Position numbers and translations under genes: made by a program
Notes under the pieces: generated by a model
What the model saw: only the letters and a program-made list of their open reading frames with translations
Database searches by the model: none
Told to the model about the DNA's origin: nothing
Shown: piece by piece, positions 15,761-24,019 of the stretch
Layout: every line of letters starts with the position of its first letter
How positions within the stretch are numbered: the first letter of the stretch is position 1
Source of the DNA: Cyanobacteria bacterium UBA791
GTDB taxonomy: Bacteria > Cyanobacteriota > Vampirovibrionia > Gastranaerophilales > Gastranaerophilaceae
NCBI GenBank assembly: GCA_002297005.1
Contig: DBIX01000063.1
Location: 1-49,462 of the forward strand
Direction of reading: 5' to 3'
DNA: 49,462 bases

Positions 15761-16686
15761 TATTTCTTTAATCCTCTATACCAATCTGCTGCTGACATTA
15801 CGCCTTTACCCTCAGGTTTAACTTTATTAATCAACAAAGCTTTATCACCACAAGCGACTTCTAGTCCATTTTTGTTAGCATCAATAAATTCGCCTGCATT
15901 AGCAGATTTTTCAATTACTTTACTGTCTAAAACTTTAATAAGTTTGCCTTGATGTTCAAAATATGCACAAGGCGAATTATAAACACCTCTAATCAAGTTA
16001 TGAATTTCTTGTGCTGATTTTGTCCAATCAATTTTACATTCTTCTTTTGTAATTTTTTTAGCAATACAAACACCATCTTCAGGTTGTTTTACAGGTTTTA
16101 AAGACCCATCATATAGCCCTTTTAAGGTTCTGTCTAACAATTCTGGAGAAGAGTCAGAAATTTCTATAGCCAAATCTTCACAATTCATATCATCAGTAAG
16201 TTTGATAGGATGTTTTATACAAATATCACCGCAATCAAGACCCAATTCTGTAATCATTGTACAAATACCAGTTTCTTCATCGCCATTGATAATTGCTCTT
16301 TGAATAGGGTTTGCACCTCTGTAACGAGGAAGTAATGATGCGTGAAGATTAATTGTTTCAAATTTTGGAATAGCCAAAACTTCTTCTGATAAAATTTGTC
16401 CAAACGCAAATGTGACAAAGAAATCGGGATTTAGTTTTTTTAATTCTTCTTGTATTTCAGGTTCTTTTCTAATAGAAGTTGGTTGAAATACTGGAATATT
16501 ATTTGCTAAAGCAACCTCTTTTACAGGTGATGGTGTTAATTTGTGACCTCTTCCTTTTGGTCTATCAGGTTGAGTAACCACACCAAGAACTTCAAAATCT
16601 TCTGAATTAATGAAATATTCTAAAGATTTTACCGCAATTTGAGGTGTTCCAAAATATACTAAACTAATTTTCTTCTGATTCTGCAT
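15760..16686 (-). CDS. fmt: Methionyl-tRNA formyltransferase
   Basis: Formylates initiator Met-tRNA using 10-formyl-tetrahydrofolate. The 308-aa protein has the N-terminal YFGTPQIAV start, PDRPKGRG, the signature HASLLPRYRGANP (115-127) with catalytic Asn/His, and the C-terminal tRNA-binding beta-barrel domain with ISWTKSA-like DWTKSAQEIHNLIRG. It starts 23 bp inside def, a tight overlap that suggests coupling. Confidence 0.97.
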   Translation of the reverse strand: MQNQKKISLVYFGTPQIAVKSLEYFINSEDFEVLGVVTQPDRPKGRGHKLTPSPVKEVALANNIPVFQPTSIRKEPEIQEELKKLNPDFFVTFAFGQILSEEVLAIPKFETINLHASLLPRYRGANPIQRAIINGDEETGICTMITELGLDCGDICIKHPIKLTDDMNCEDLAIEISDSSPELLDRTLKGLYDGSLKPVKQPEDGVCIAKKITKEECKIDWTKSAQEIHNLIRGVYNSPCAYFEHQGKLIKVLDSKVIEKSANAGEFIDANKNGLEVACGDKALLINKVKPEGKGVMSAADWYRGLKK

Positions 16687-17242
16687 TATTAATTTGTTCC
16701 TCTAATTCTTTTTCATCAAGAAGTTTATCTTCTTCTATTGGAGGAAGATTGTGTTCTTCTAAAACAGCATCTGCCTCAAATCTATTCATTGAATGGTCAA
16801 TAAATAAAACGCCATCAAGATGGTCGAATTCATGTTGAATACATCTTGCAAGAAGAGTACCGTCTTTTGCCTCTAAAACAAAAGATTTACCTTTTCTATC
16901 CATAGCTTTTATCATAACATTTGCATATCTTTTTACGTCTGTAAAAGCCTCTGGAAAACTTAAACAACCCTCATGACTTCTGCAAGCACCTGATTTTTTA
17001 ATGATTTTTGGATTAATAAATACAATCGGATTTAAAGGTTCGTCACCAGTTGAAACATCAACTACGAAAACTCTTTGATTAACACCGATTTGAGGTGCTG
17101 CAAGACCAACACCATTTTGAGCATACATTGTATCCATTAAGTCATTTACTAATTCTTGAACCTTTTTTGATACCTTGTGAACTTCTTTTGATGGAGTTCT
17201 AAGGATAGGATCGCCATATCTTAATACTTTTTTTATTGCCAT
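16664..17242 (-). CDS. def: Peptide deformylase
   Basis: Removes the formyl group from nascent proteins. All three motifs are present: GVGLAAPQ (44-51), EGCLSFP (91-97) and HEFDH (137-141), giving the Cys-His-His metal site and catalytic Glu. I chose the ATG at 17242 (MAIKKVLRYGDP, 192 aa) because AAAGAGG precedes it and homology begins there; an upstream in-frame ATG would add 24 unrelated residues. The C-terminal ~35 residues are an acidic tail. It is the first gene of the operon. Confidence 0.96.
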   Translation of the reverse strand: MAIKKVLRYGDPILRTPSKEVHKVSKKVQELVNDLMDTMYAQNGVGLAAPQIGVNQRVFVVDVSTGDEPLNPIVFINPKIIKKSGACRSHEGCLSFPEAFTDVKRYANVMIKAMDRKGKSFVLEAKDGTLLARCIQHEFDHLDGVLFIDHSMNRFEADAVLEEHNLPPIEEDKLLDEKELEEQINNAESEEN

Positions 17243-17322
17243 AAAAACCTCTTTTTCTTGATTATAACACATAAAGAAACATTTATGTAAACAAATGTAA
17301 CAAAAATCGTACATGCTGAAAT

Positions 17323-17350
17323 TTGACTAAACAAAAATACTTTATATAGG
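17323..17350 (+). promoter_or_regulatory. Possible promoter of the hom leader
   Basis: TTGACT (17323-17328) is followed by TATATA after 14 bp or TATAGG after 16 bp. It is the best promoter-like pair upstream of the terminator at 17478-17526. The spacing is not ideal. Confidence 0.3.
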
Positions 17351-17526
17351 AGTAAGAGGCAAGTAACAGAGAGGATTATTTATTATTGTAGGCTAATAGT
17401 TTAATAGTCTAGATAATAGCAAAGGTTTTAAACACACACACTAACCTACCACACACACACTAACCTTCTACACACGAGGAATTCGAAACAAAATTCCAGA
17501 CCCTTTTTTAAAAAGGGTTTTTTTTT
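17351..17526 (+). ncRNA. Candidate leader RNA or small RNA before hom
   Basis: There is no start codon followed by an open frame. The stretch has two near-identical tracts of CA repeats ending in ctaacct (17433-17447 and 17451-17467). AAGGTT at 17422-17427 can pair with the AACCT of either tract, giving alternative hairpins. It ends in an intrinsic terminator with no plus-strand gene before it, so it is either a small RNA or an attenuated leader of hom-thrC. I see no T-box sequence and no threonine-rich leader peptide with a start codon. Confidence 0.4.
17478..17526 (+). terminator. Intrinsic terminator upstream of hom
   Basis: GGAATT / AATTCC (17478-17497) and CCCTTTT / AAAAGGG (17501-17517) form two adjacent stems, followed by nine T. 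It lies 50 bp before hom. Confidence 0.75.
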
Positions 17527-17576
17527 GCTTAAAATTATAGTATCATTAACAGAGAACACAAATAATGTAGGTGGTT

Positions 17577-18857
17577 ATGAACAAAATAAAAATAGGCTTA
17601 ATCGGTTTAGGTACAGTTGCTAGTGGTGTGTATAAGACATTACAAAGTTTTGACAACATCGAAATTGTTAAAATTGCAGTTAGAGATATTAATAAAGAAC
17701 GTAACATTGAGGGTTTAGATAAAAATCTTTTAACACTTGATGCAAATGAAATCGTTAACGATGAAAGTATTCAAATTGTTGTTGAATTAATTGGCGGTGT
17801 TGAACCAGCTATGACATTAATTAAAACAGCACTAAATAACGGTAAACACGTTGTTACAGCTAATAAAGAATTGCTTGCAAAACATGGCGAAGAATTGTTT
17901 GATTTGGCTGCAAAAAACAACAGAGTAATCCTTTATGAGGGTGCTATCGCTGGGGGTATTCCAATTATTATGCCTATCAAAACTATTTTGGCAGCAAACA
18001 AAATTAATAAAATAGAAGCTATTTTAAATGGCACAACAAACTACATTTTAACAAAAATGGATGTTGATAAATCAAGTTATGATGATGTTCTAAAAGAAGC
18101 ACAAAAACTTGGTTATGCAGAAGCTGACCCAACTTCAGATGTTGAGGGCTTTGATGCAGCATACAAATTAGCTACATTAGCTACAATTTCATTTAATAAA
18201 AGAATTAAAATCGAAGATGTTTACAGAGAGGGAATAAGCAAGGTTAGAGCTGAAGATATTGATTATGCAAATGAATTAGGCTATAAAATCAAACTTATTG
18301 CTCACGCTGAAATGATTGATGAAGAAAATGCAGACGTTAGAGTTCATCCAATGTTTGTAAGCAAAAACACAACTCTTGCTCACATTGATTTTGTAACTAA
18401 CGCTGTTACTATCAATGGTTTTCCTATTGGTCAAGTAACTTTATCAGGGCCAGGGGCTGGCGAATTTCCTACAGCAAGTTCTGTTGCAGGTGATATAATT
18501 GTGCTTTCTAACGAAATTGGAACAACTGATTATATCTTGCCAATGATGAGATGCAAACATGGTGCAGTTGCAAAAGTAGTAAACATTAAAGACACCGTAA
18601 ACAAATACTACTTGTCAGTAAAAGTTAGCAATAAGGCTGGTGTTATTGGTAAATTAGGTCTTGTGTTTGCAGAAAACGGCATAAGTTTAGCAAGCTTATT
18701 ACAAAAAGGTGTTTCAGAAGATAACACAGCAACAATCGTTATCATTACTGAAATTTGTAAAGAAAAAGATGTATTAAAAGCAATCGAAGATTTAGAAAAA
18801 GAGGGTTGCATAAGTAAATTAAATAGTATGATAAGGGTGGCAAAAGATGATGTATAA
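17577..18857 (+). CDS. hom: Homoserine dehydrogenase
   Basis: Reduces aspartate semialdehyde to homoserine in the Thr/Met branch. The 426-aa protein has an N-terminal Rossmann motif (GLIGLGTVASG, 7-17), NGKHVVTANKELL, the catalytic domain with EGAIAGGIPII, NGTTNYILTKM and GYAEADPTSDVEGFDAAYK, and a C-terminal ACT domain (~345-425, VSNKAGVIGKLGLVFAENG) for feedback by threonine. I use ATG 17577, with AGG five bases upstream, rather than the in-frame GTG at 17571. It overlaps thrC by 11 bp. Confidence 0.96.
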   Translation: MNKIKIGLIGLGTVASGVYKTLQSFDNIEIVKIAVRDINKERNIEGLDKNLLTLDANEIVNDESIQIVVELIGGVEPAMTLIKTALNNGKHVVTANKELLAKHGEELFDLAAKNNRVILYEGAIAGGIPIIMPIKTILAANKINKIEAILNGTTNYILTKMDVDKSSYDDVLKEAQKLGYAEADPTSDVEGFDAAYKLATLATISFNKRIKIEDVYREGISKVRAEDIDYANELGYKIKLIAHAEMIDEENADVRVHPMFVSKNTTLAHIDFVTNAVTINGFPIGQVTLSGPGAGEFPTASSVAGDIIVLSNEIGTTDYILPMMRCKHGAVAKVVNIKDTVNKYYLSVKVSNKAGVIGKLGLVFAENGISLASLLQKGVSEDNTATIVIITEICKEKDVLKAIEDLEKEGCISKLNSMIRVAKDDV

Positions 18858-19908
18858 AGGTTTAATTGATAAATACAGAAAATATCTTCCAGTAAGTGAT
18901 ACAACTGAAATTGTAACATTAAACGAGGGTAATACTCCTTTAATCAAGGCTGACAATTTGGCAAAAGCTATTGGAGTAAAAGCAGAAGTATATTTAAAAT
19001 TTGAGGGTGCAAATCCAACTGGTAGCTTTAAAGACCGTGGTATGACAATGGCAGTTACAAAAGCTAAAGAATCAGGCTCAAATGCTATTATTTGTGCATC
19101 AACTGGTAACACAAGTGCTGCAGCAGCTGCTTATGGTGCAAAAGCTGGTTTGAAAACTTATGTATTAATTCCAGATGGATACATCGCACTTGGTAAACTT
19201 TCTCAAGCTATGATGTACGGTGCTGAAATTATCGCTATCAAAGGTAATTTCGATGAGGCACTTGAATTTGTAAGAAAAATTTCTGACAATTATCCAATCA
19301 CTTTGGTAAACTCAGTTAACCCATACAGAATTGAGGGTCAAAAAACTGGTGCATTTGAAATAGTAGACGCTCTAGGCGATGCTCCTGATTATCACTTTAT
19401 TCCAGTTGGTAATGCTGGTAATATCACAGCATATTGGAAAGGTTATGAAGAATATTTTGCAGAAAAGATTTCTACAAAATTACCAAAAATGATGGGTTAC
19501 GAGGCAGAGGGTGCAGCAGCCATCGTTCGTGGGGAAAGAATTATGAAACCTGAAACTATTGCAACAGCAATTAGAATTGGTAATCCAGCAAGTTGGAAAC
19601 AAGCAGAAAATGCAAGAGATAAATCAGGTGGTAAAATTGGTTGCGTAAATGATGAAAAAATCATTGAAGCGTACAAATTAATCGCATCAACTGAGGGTAT
19701 CTTATGTGAACCAGCAAGTGCTGCTTCAGTTGCAGGTTTAATTCAAGCTAATCAAGAAGGACTTGTAAAAGACGGTTCTAAATGCGTATGTATCTTGACA
19801 GGTAACGGTCTAAAAGACCCTGATAGTGCAATTAAATATTCAGCAACAGAGGTTGCAAAAACAGGTGCTGATATGGATGAAATCTTAAAAGTTATGAATT
19901 TAAAATAA
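18847..19908 (+). CDS. thrC: Threonine synthase
   Basis: PLP enzyme converting phosphohomoserine to threonine. The 353-aa protein has NEGNTPLI, the PLP-lysine motif SFKDRG (Lys62), ASTGNTSAAAAAYG and a glycine-rich phosphate loop (PVGNAGNITAYW). It is the compact bacterial form. It starts inside hom, so the two are coupled; a homoserine kinase gene (thrB) does not follow. Confidence 0.96.
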   Translation: MMYKGLIDKYRKYLPVSDTTEIVTLNEGNTPLIKADNLAKAIGVKAEVYLKFEGANPTGSFKDRGMTMAVTKAKESGSNAIICASTGNTSAAAAAYGAKAGLKTYVLIPDGYIALGKLSQAMMYGAEIIAIKGNFDEALEFVRKISDNYPITLVNSVNPYRIEGQKTGAFEIVDALGDAPDYHFIPVGNAGNITAYWKGYEEYFAEKISTKLPKMMGYEAEGAAAIVRGERIMKPETIATAIRIGNPASWKQAENARDKSGGKIGCVNDEKIIEAYKLIASTEGILCEPASAASVAGLIQANQEGLVKDGSKCVCILTGNGLKDPDSAIKYSATEVAKTGADMDEILKVMNLK

Positions 19909-19937
19909 TTCAAACTTGAAAGTATAATTTAATTAAA

Positions 19938-19980
19938 CAGAGGCGAAATTTCCTTCTGAAATTTCGCCTCTGCTATTTTT
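19938..19980 (+). terminator. Intrinsic terminator of hom-thrC
   Basis: A perfect 15-bp stem (CAGAGGCGAAATTTC / GAAATTTCGCCTCTG) with a 5-nt loop is followed within a few bases by TTTTT. Confidence 0.88.
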
Positions 19981-20001
19981 ATTAACTGACTTCTTATTAT
20001 T

Positions 20002-20173
20002 TGTCATGCTGAACTTGTTTGACTGCTTTTTCCGAAATCTTTGATTTTGTGAAAAATGTCTGGTTTTTCCACAGCATCTTACCAGCAATAAAGATATAAA
20101 TTAGACGTAAATATTATTACGTTTAATACAAAACTCTAAGTTGGTAAGGTCCTGAAATAAATTCAGGACGACA
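20002..20173. repeat. Dispersed palindromic element, 172 bp copy
   Basis: The outer arms TGTCATGCTGAA (20002-20013) and TTCAGGACGACA (20162-20173) match as inverted repeats at 10 of 12 positions. A second pair, CTTACCA / TGGTAAG, is nested inside. The left arm continues as tgaacttgttt, the widely known bacterial palindromic-repeat motif. The right 30 bp match the copy at 13571-13600 at 26 of 30 positions, and some differences keep the local hairpin paired (TCCTGAA / TTCAGGA). Confidence 0.75.
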
Positions 20174-20186
20174 AAATACTAAATGA

Positions 20187-21230
20187 CTATTTTCTTATCA
20201 AAGTAATCAAAACATCATTACCAATTTGCTCAACAGATTGAGTTTTATATTCCACACAACCGCTAATCTTTTGAATATTTCTACCAATAAAAGCTGATTT
20301 ACCTGTATTATCAGCAAGAATTTTTGGGGCAATAAATTGATAAATTTTATCAACAATTTCTAAATCGACGATTGAACCATTAAAAGTTCCACCTGCCTCA
20401 ACAAAAATGCTCATAATTTTCTTTTCAAAAAGAATTTTCAAAAGAGCAATTATATCAATTTGACCATTTATAGTTGGGCAAGGAATATATTCAACATTCT
20501 GTAAAATTTCAGTTGGAATGAGGTGTTCATCATGAACAACAAAAATTTTACCTGTTTCAAAAAATTTCATATCAGTCGGAACTTTTAAATTTCTATCGAT
20601 AAGGATTTTTTGTCTGTTATTAAAATTAGGATTATCTGCAAGAACTGTTTTTGAAGTTGTCAAAACCGCATCATAAATTTCTCTTAATTCGTGACCCTTT
20701 TTTCTTGCAAAATCAGAAGTAATCCATTTTGAATCGCCAGTTCTTGTAGAAACCTTACCATCTAGAGTTGTTGCTGTTTTTAGAGCAACAAAAGGTCGTT
20801 TTGAAGTCACATTAGTTACAAAAACCTCGTTCAATGTCTTTGCTTCATCTTCTAAAACTCCACTTATTACCTCAATTCCATTAGCCTCAAGCTTTTTGAC
20901 ACTTGAAACAATTGGATTTGGATCTTTCATCGCAAAAACAACTCTTTTCAATTTTCTTTCAATAATCAAATCTACACATGGCGGAGTTTTTCCAAAATGT
21001 GAACAAGGTTCAAGGCTTACAATAATTGTGCCACCCTCTTCTTCACCGTTTTTAAGTTTTAAAAGTGCATCACGTTCTGCATGATTTTCGCCATATTTTG
21101 AATGATAACCAGTAGAAATTTCTTTACCATTTTTATCAAGAACTACGCAACCTACCATTGGATTTGGAGAGGTTTTTCCAAGCCCTAATTTTGCAAGTTC
21201 AAAACATTTTTTCATATATTCTTCGTACAT
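20187..21230 (-). CDS. ribD: Bifunctional riboflavin deaminase-reductase
   Basis: Deaminates and reduces the pyrimidine intermediate in riboflavin synthesis. The 347-aa protein has an N-terminal deaminase domain with zinc ligands HAE (50-52) and PCSHFGKTPPC (75-85), and a C-terminal reductase domain with RPFVALKTATTLDGK, SKWITSDFAR and VEAGGTFNGS. It stands alone; no other rib genes and no FMN riboswitch fit in the 56-bp upstream gap. Confidence 0.95.
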   Translation of the reverse strand: MYEEYMKKCFELAKLGLGKTSPNPMVGCVVLDKNGKEISTGYHSKYGENHAERDALLKLKNGEEEGGTIIVSLEPCSHFGKTPPCVDLIIERKLKRVVFAMKDPNPIVSSVKKLEANGIEVISGVLEDEAKTLNEVFVTNVTSKRPFVALKTATTLDGKVSTRTGDSKWITSDFARKKGHELREIYDAVLTTSKTVLADNPNFNNRQKILIDRNLKVPTDMKFFETGKIFVVHDEHLIPTEILQNVEYIPCPTINGQIDIIALLKILFEKKIMSIFVEAGGTFNGSIVDLEIVDKIYQFIAPKILADNTGKSAFIGRNIQKISGCVEYKTQSVEQIGNDVLITLIRK

Positions 21231-21286
21231 AATTGTATTTTAACTAAAAATATGTTAAATTTAAACAAAATATTTAAGGAGATAAT

Positions 21287-21961
21287 ATGGCATTTGATTT
21301 AAAATTTTTAGGACATAGTGCATTCGAGATTAATAACAATGGAAACTGTATTTTAATTGACCCATTTTTATTAGCATATCCAAACTATGACTGGAAAAGT
21401 TTAAGCATAACAGATATTTTTGTAACACACGGACACTCTGACCACTTAGGTTCAGCAATCGAAATTGCAAAAACAAAAGGTGCGAAAATATCAGCCGTAT
21501 TTGAACTTGCAAACTATTGCCTTGATAAAGGTGCATACATTAATCCTGTAGGTCTTGGCGGATGGATAAATTACGATTGGGGTAGAGCAATCTTTTTACC
21601 TGCATTCCATTCTTCATCAACTCCAAATGGACAATACGCAGGTTGTGCAAGCAGTATCCTTTTTGAAATTAACGGCGTTAAAATTTTCCATGCTGGTGAC
21701 ACTTGCTTAAACCAAGAATTAAAAATTATTAAAGATATGAACAAACCTGATATTGCAATTTTACCTATTGGCGGACATTTTACAATGGATGTAAATTCAG
21801 CAGCACTTGCAGCAGAATGGATTGGTGCAGAAGTTATTATACCAATGCATTACAATACATTCCCTTATATCAGAGCAGATGTTAACAGATTTAAGGACTT
21901 GATTGAAGACAAAGGCAAACAATGTACCATTATGGAAGTTAGCGAAGTCGCTCACTTCTAG
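21287..21961 (+). CDS. UPF0173-type metal-dependent hydrolase
   Basis: The 224-aa protein is a metallo-beta-lactamase-fold hydrolase of the YtkL/UPF0173 group. It shows the start LKFLGHSAFEI, DPFL, the zinc motif HGHSDH (48-53), FHAGDT and a C-terminal IPMHYNTFP. The substrate is unknown; the family is widespread as a single gene. AAGGAGATAAT gives a strong Shine-Dalgarno. Its end overlaps the convergent gene by 23 bp. Confidence 0.93.
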   Translation: MAFDLKFLGHSAFEINNNGNCILIDPFLLAYPNYDWKSLSITDIFVTHGHSDHLGSAIEIAKTKGAKISAVFELANYCLDKGAYINPVGLGGWINYDWGRAIFLPAFHSSSTPNGQYAGCASSILFEINGVKIFHAGDTCLNQELKIIKDMNKPDIAILPIGGHFTMDVNSAALAAEWIGAEVIIPMHYNTFPYIRADVNRFKDLIEDKGKQCTIMEVSEVAHF

Positions 21962-22964
21962 CTTGAAAATTTGTACTTATTGTTTGATTTGATTCGTTAA
22001 AAAGAACAATACCTAAATTTTTAGATGGTTCTTTTACTAGCTTGTAAAAATCTTTTACAAGTACAAGTTGAGTGCTTATGCAAGTTCCGTCTTTACGTTT
22101 TAAATATTCTTCTAAACGTTCATTATCTTTTATATATTTTGAAACTTTTACAAAAAGATTAAAATCCCTCTTCCGTCTACGAAGTTCTCTATTTATAAAC
22201 CCAAAAATCAAACTATAATCAACATTATAACCGTCTTGAACATCGACTGAAACCGTATAATTTATGTTGTCATAGGTTGTAATTGAAAAATATGCTAAAG
22301 GAATTTTTGCAGAAATATCTTCCATAACATATTTCAATTCGTAACTACTTGATAAACCGTAAAAAATTTCTTCTTTAAATTCCTCTTTATTCTTTAATAA
22401 AGATGGTCTGAAATGATTTATTACAGAGGAATTATACATATCACAGATTTTTTCAGCATCAGCATTTTTAAAAGGTCTAAAAATTATTGATTCTGTTCTG
22501 TTGATACGGTGAGCTTTTTTAGGAATTTTGTATAAAAGTTCGCACGAACATTGTCTAAAACCACAACCAGTAGTAAATAATTTTAGCAATTCATCGTGGC
22601 TGTCATCAATTGATACAAGAAAAGTTTCAGCACCTTTTGCACCATATTTTGTAATAATATAATCAATTAATTGTTTACCAACTTCATAATAATCTTGCTC
22701 AAATAACAAACGTGTAATTGATAATTTATAAGGATTTCCACGAGTTGGTTTTACAGTAATAACTCCGTGCAACGTTTTATCAACTTCTAAAACGTATGAC
22801 TCCGGAAGAACTTTAAATTTTAATGGCAAAAATTGATGAAAAATAGAACAAGAATTCTCCATCAGCTTTTTTATAAATTTTTCAGCCTCATCCTCACCAA
22901 GAAAAGCTATCATTTTCTTAATTTTTGAGGCATCTAAAATAGAAAGTCTTCTAATAATTGTCAT
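21939..22964 (-). CDS. GNAT-like two-domain protein
   Basis: The 341-aa protein has a fold pattern suggesting two tandem acetyltransferase-like domains. One is ~45-155, where ITKYGAKGAETFLVSIDDSHDE precedes a CGFR motif typical of GNAT C-terminal halves. The other is ~165-320, starting IIFRPFKNADAEKICDMYN, a classic GNAT beta-1/alpha-1. The acetyl-CoA P-loop (Q/RxxGxG/A) is not evident in either, so activity is uncertain. I use ATG 22964, since the longer frame begins at TTG. It is convergent with the UPF0173 gene and only 37 bp from the divergent dehydrogenase gene. Confidence 0.6.
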   Translation of the reverse strand: MTIIRRLSILDASKIKKMIAFLGEDEAEKFIKKLMENSCSIFHQFLPLKFKVLPESYVLEVDKTLHGVITVKPTRGNPYKLSITRLLFEQDYYEVGKQLIDYIITKYGAKGAETFLVSIDDSHDELLKLFTTGCGFRQCSCELLYKIPKKAHRINRTESIIFRPFKNADAEKICDMYNSSVINHFRPSLLKNKEEFKEEIFYGLSSSYELKYVMEDISAKIPLAYFSITTYDNINYTVSVDVQDGYNVDYSLIFGFINRELRRRKRDFNLFVKVSKYIKDNERLEEYLKRKDGTCISTQLVLVKDFYKLVKEPSKNLGIVLFNESNQTISTNFQARSERLR

Positions 22965-22989
22965 ATCCAATTATATATTTTTTTTATGC

Positions 22990-22995
22990 TAAAAT
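22990..22995 (+). promoter_or_regulatory. -10 element placing transcription start at the ATG
   Basis: TAAAAT ends six bases before the ATG of the next gene, and no Shine-Dalgarno is visible. If it is used, the dehydrogenase mRNA would be leaderless. The -35 region is weak. Confidence 0.35.
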
Positions 22996-23001
22996 CAACT
23001 T

Positions 23002-24018
23002 ATGAAAATTGCAGTTGTTGAAAATCAGAAAAACGTAATTAAAGAAGTCGAAGATATAAAATTAGACGGAAGAAAAGGTGCAATAGTTCAAGTTTATGGC
23101 TGTGGACTTTGCGGTTCTGACATTGTAAAACTTAAAACAGGCGTTGCTAAAGATGGTACAGTTTTAGGTCACGAAATTGTTGGCAAAATCGTGGAAATAA
23201 ATACAGATACAGATTTTAAAAATGGAGACAGGATTGTTTCTTCTCACCATATTCCATGTTTTGAATGTGATTTTTGTAAAAATGGTCACTATTCAATGTG
23301 CAAACATTTTAAATCAACAAACATATACCCTGGGGGATTTAGCGAATATATCTATCTTTCAGAAGAACATCTTAAAAATGTCGCATATCCATTACCAGAT
23401 GATATGACTTTTGAAGAAATATCTTTTTATGAACCTCTTGGTTGCATTGTTAGAGCAGTAAAAAGAACTGAATTAAACGAAGATGCTACTGTTTTGGTTA
23501 TTGGTCTTGGCTCAATAGGTTTTCTCTCAGGACAAGCCTTTAATGCAATATATAATTGCAAAACTTATGGTTGCGATTTGATTCAAGATAGAATTGATTT
23601 AGCCAATAAAGTTGGTATAGAAGCTTTTAATTCAAAAGATTTTTCAGAAGCCGAAAAATATATTAAAGATAAAACAAACGGAATGGGCGTTGATGCAGTA
23701 TTTATGACATCAGGTGCAGATGCAACAATAGAACTTGCTCTAAAATGCGTTAGAAGTGGGGGTAAAATTGTAGTTTTTGCAAGCACTCCTAAAAACTTTG
23801 GCTACGCAAACAATGAAATTTATTACCGTGAATTGACTGTTTTTGGTAGTTACTCACCTGCTCCAGTCGATTTAAAAACATCTTATGAACTTTTGACTTC
23901 TCATAAAGTAAACGTTAAAGGGATTTCCACAGATTATGATTTAGATAACGTTCAACAAGCTTTTGACGACACTATCAATAACAAAATTTTTAAAGCATAT
24001 ATTAAAATAAAGGAATAA
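23002..24018 (+). CDS. Zinc-dependent medium-chain dehydrogenase 1
   Basis: The 338-aa protein is an MDR-family alcohol/polyol dehydrogenase. It has catalytic-zinc Cys37 (CGLCGSD) and GHE (56-58), four structural-zinc cysteines (86, 89, 92, 100), a second-zinc-site EP (YEPLG) and a Rossmann motif GLGSIG (168-173). The similarity is to sorbitol/threonine-type enzymes, but the substrate cannot be read. It is followed after 1 bp by a second MDR gene, so both likely act in one pathway. Confidence 0.9.
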   Translation: MKIAVVENQKNVIKEVEDIKLDGRKGAIVQVYGCGLCGSDIVKLKTGVAKDGTVLGHEIVGKIVEINTDTDFKNGDRIVSSHHIPCFECDFCKNGHYSMCKHFKSTNIYPGGFSEYIYLSEEHLKNVAYPLPDDMTFEEISFYEPLGCIVRAVKRTELNEDATVLVIGLGSIGFLSGQAFNAIYNCKTYGCDLIQDRIDLANKVGIEAFNSKDFSEAEKYIKDKTNGMGVDAVFMTSGADATIELALKCVRSGGKIVVFASTPKNFGYANNEIYYRELTVFGSYSPAPVDLKTSYELLTSHKVNVKGISTDYDLDNVQQAFDDTINNKIFKAYIKIKE

Positions 24019-24019
24019 A

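Noticed and set aside
17432..17560. Threonine-rich leader peptide over the CA-repeat tract
   Set aside because: The frame rich in ACA/ACC/ACT codons is open but preceded directly by TAA and has no start codon, so a classical thr leader peptide is not supported.
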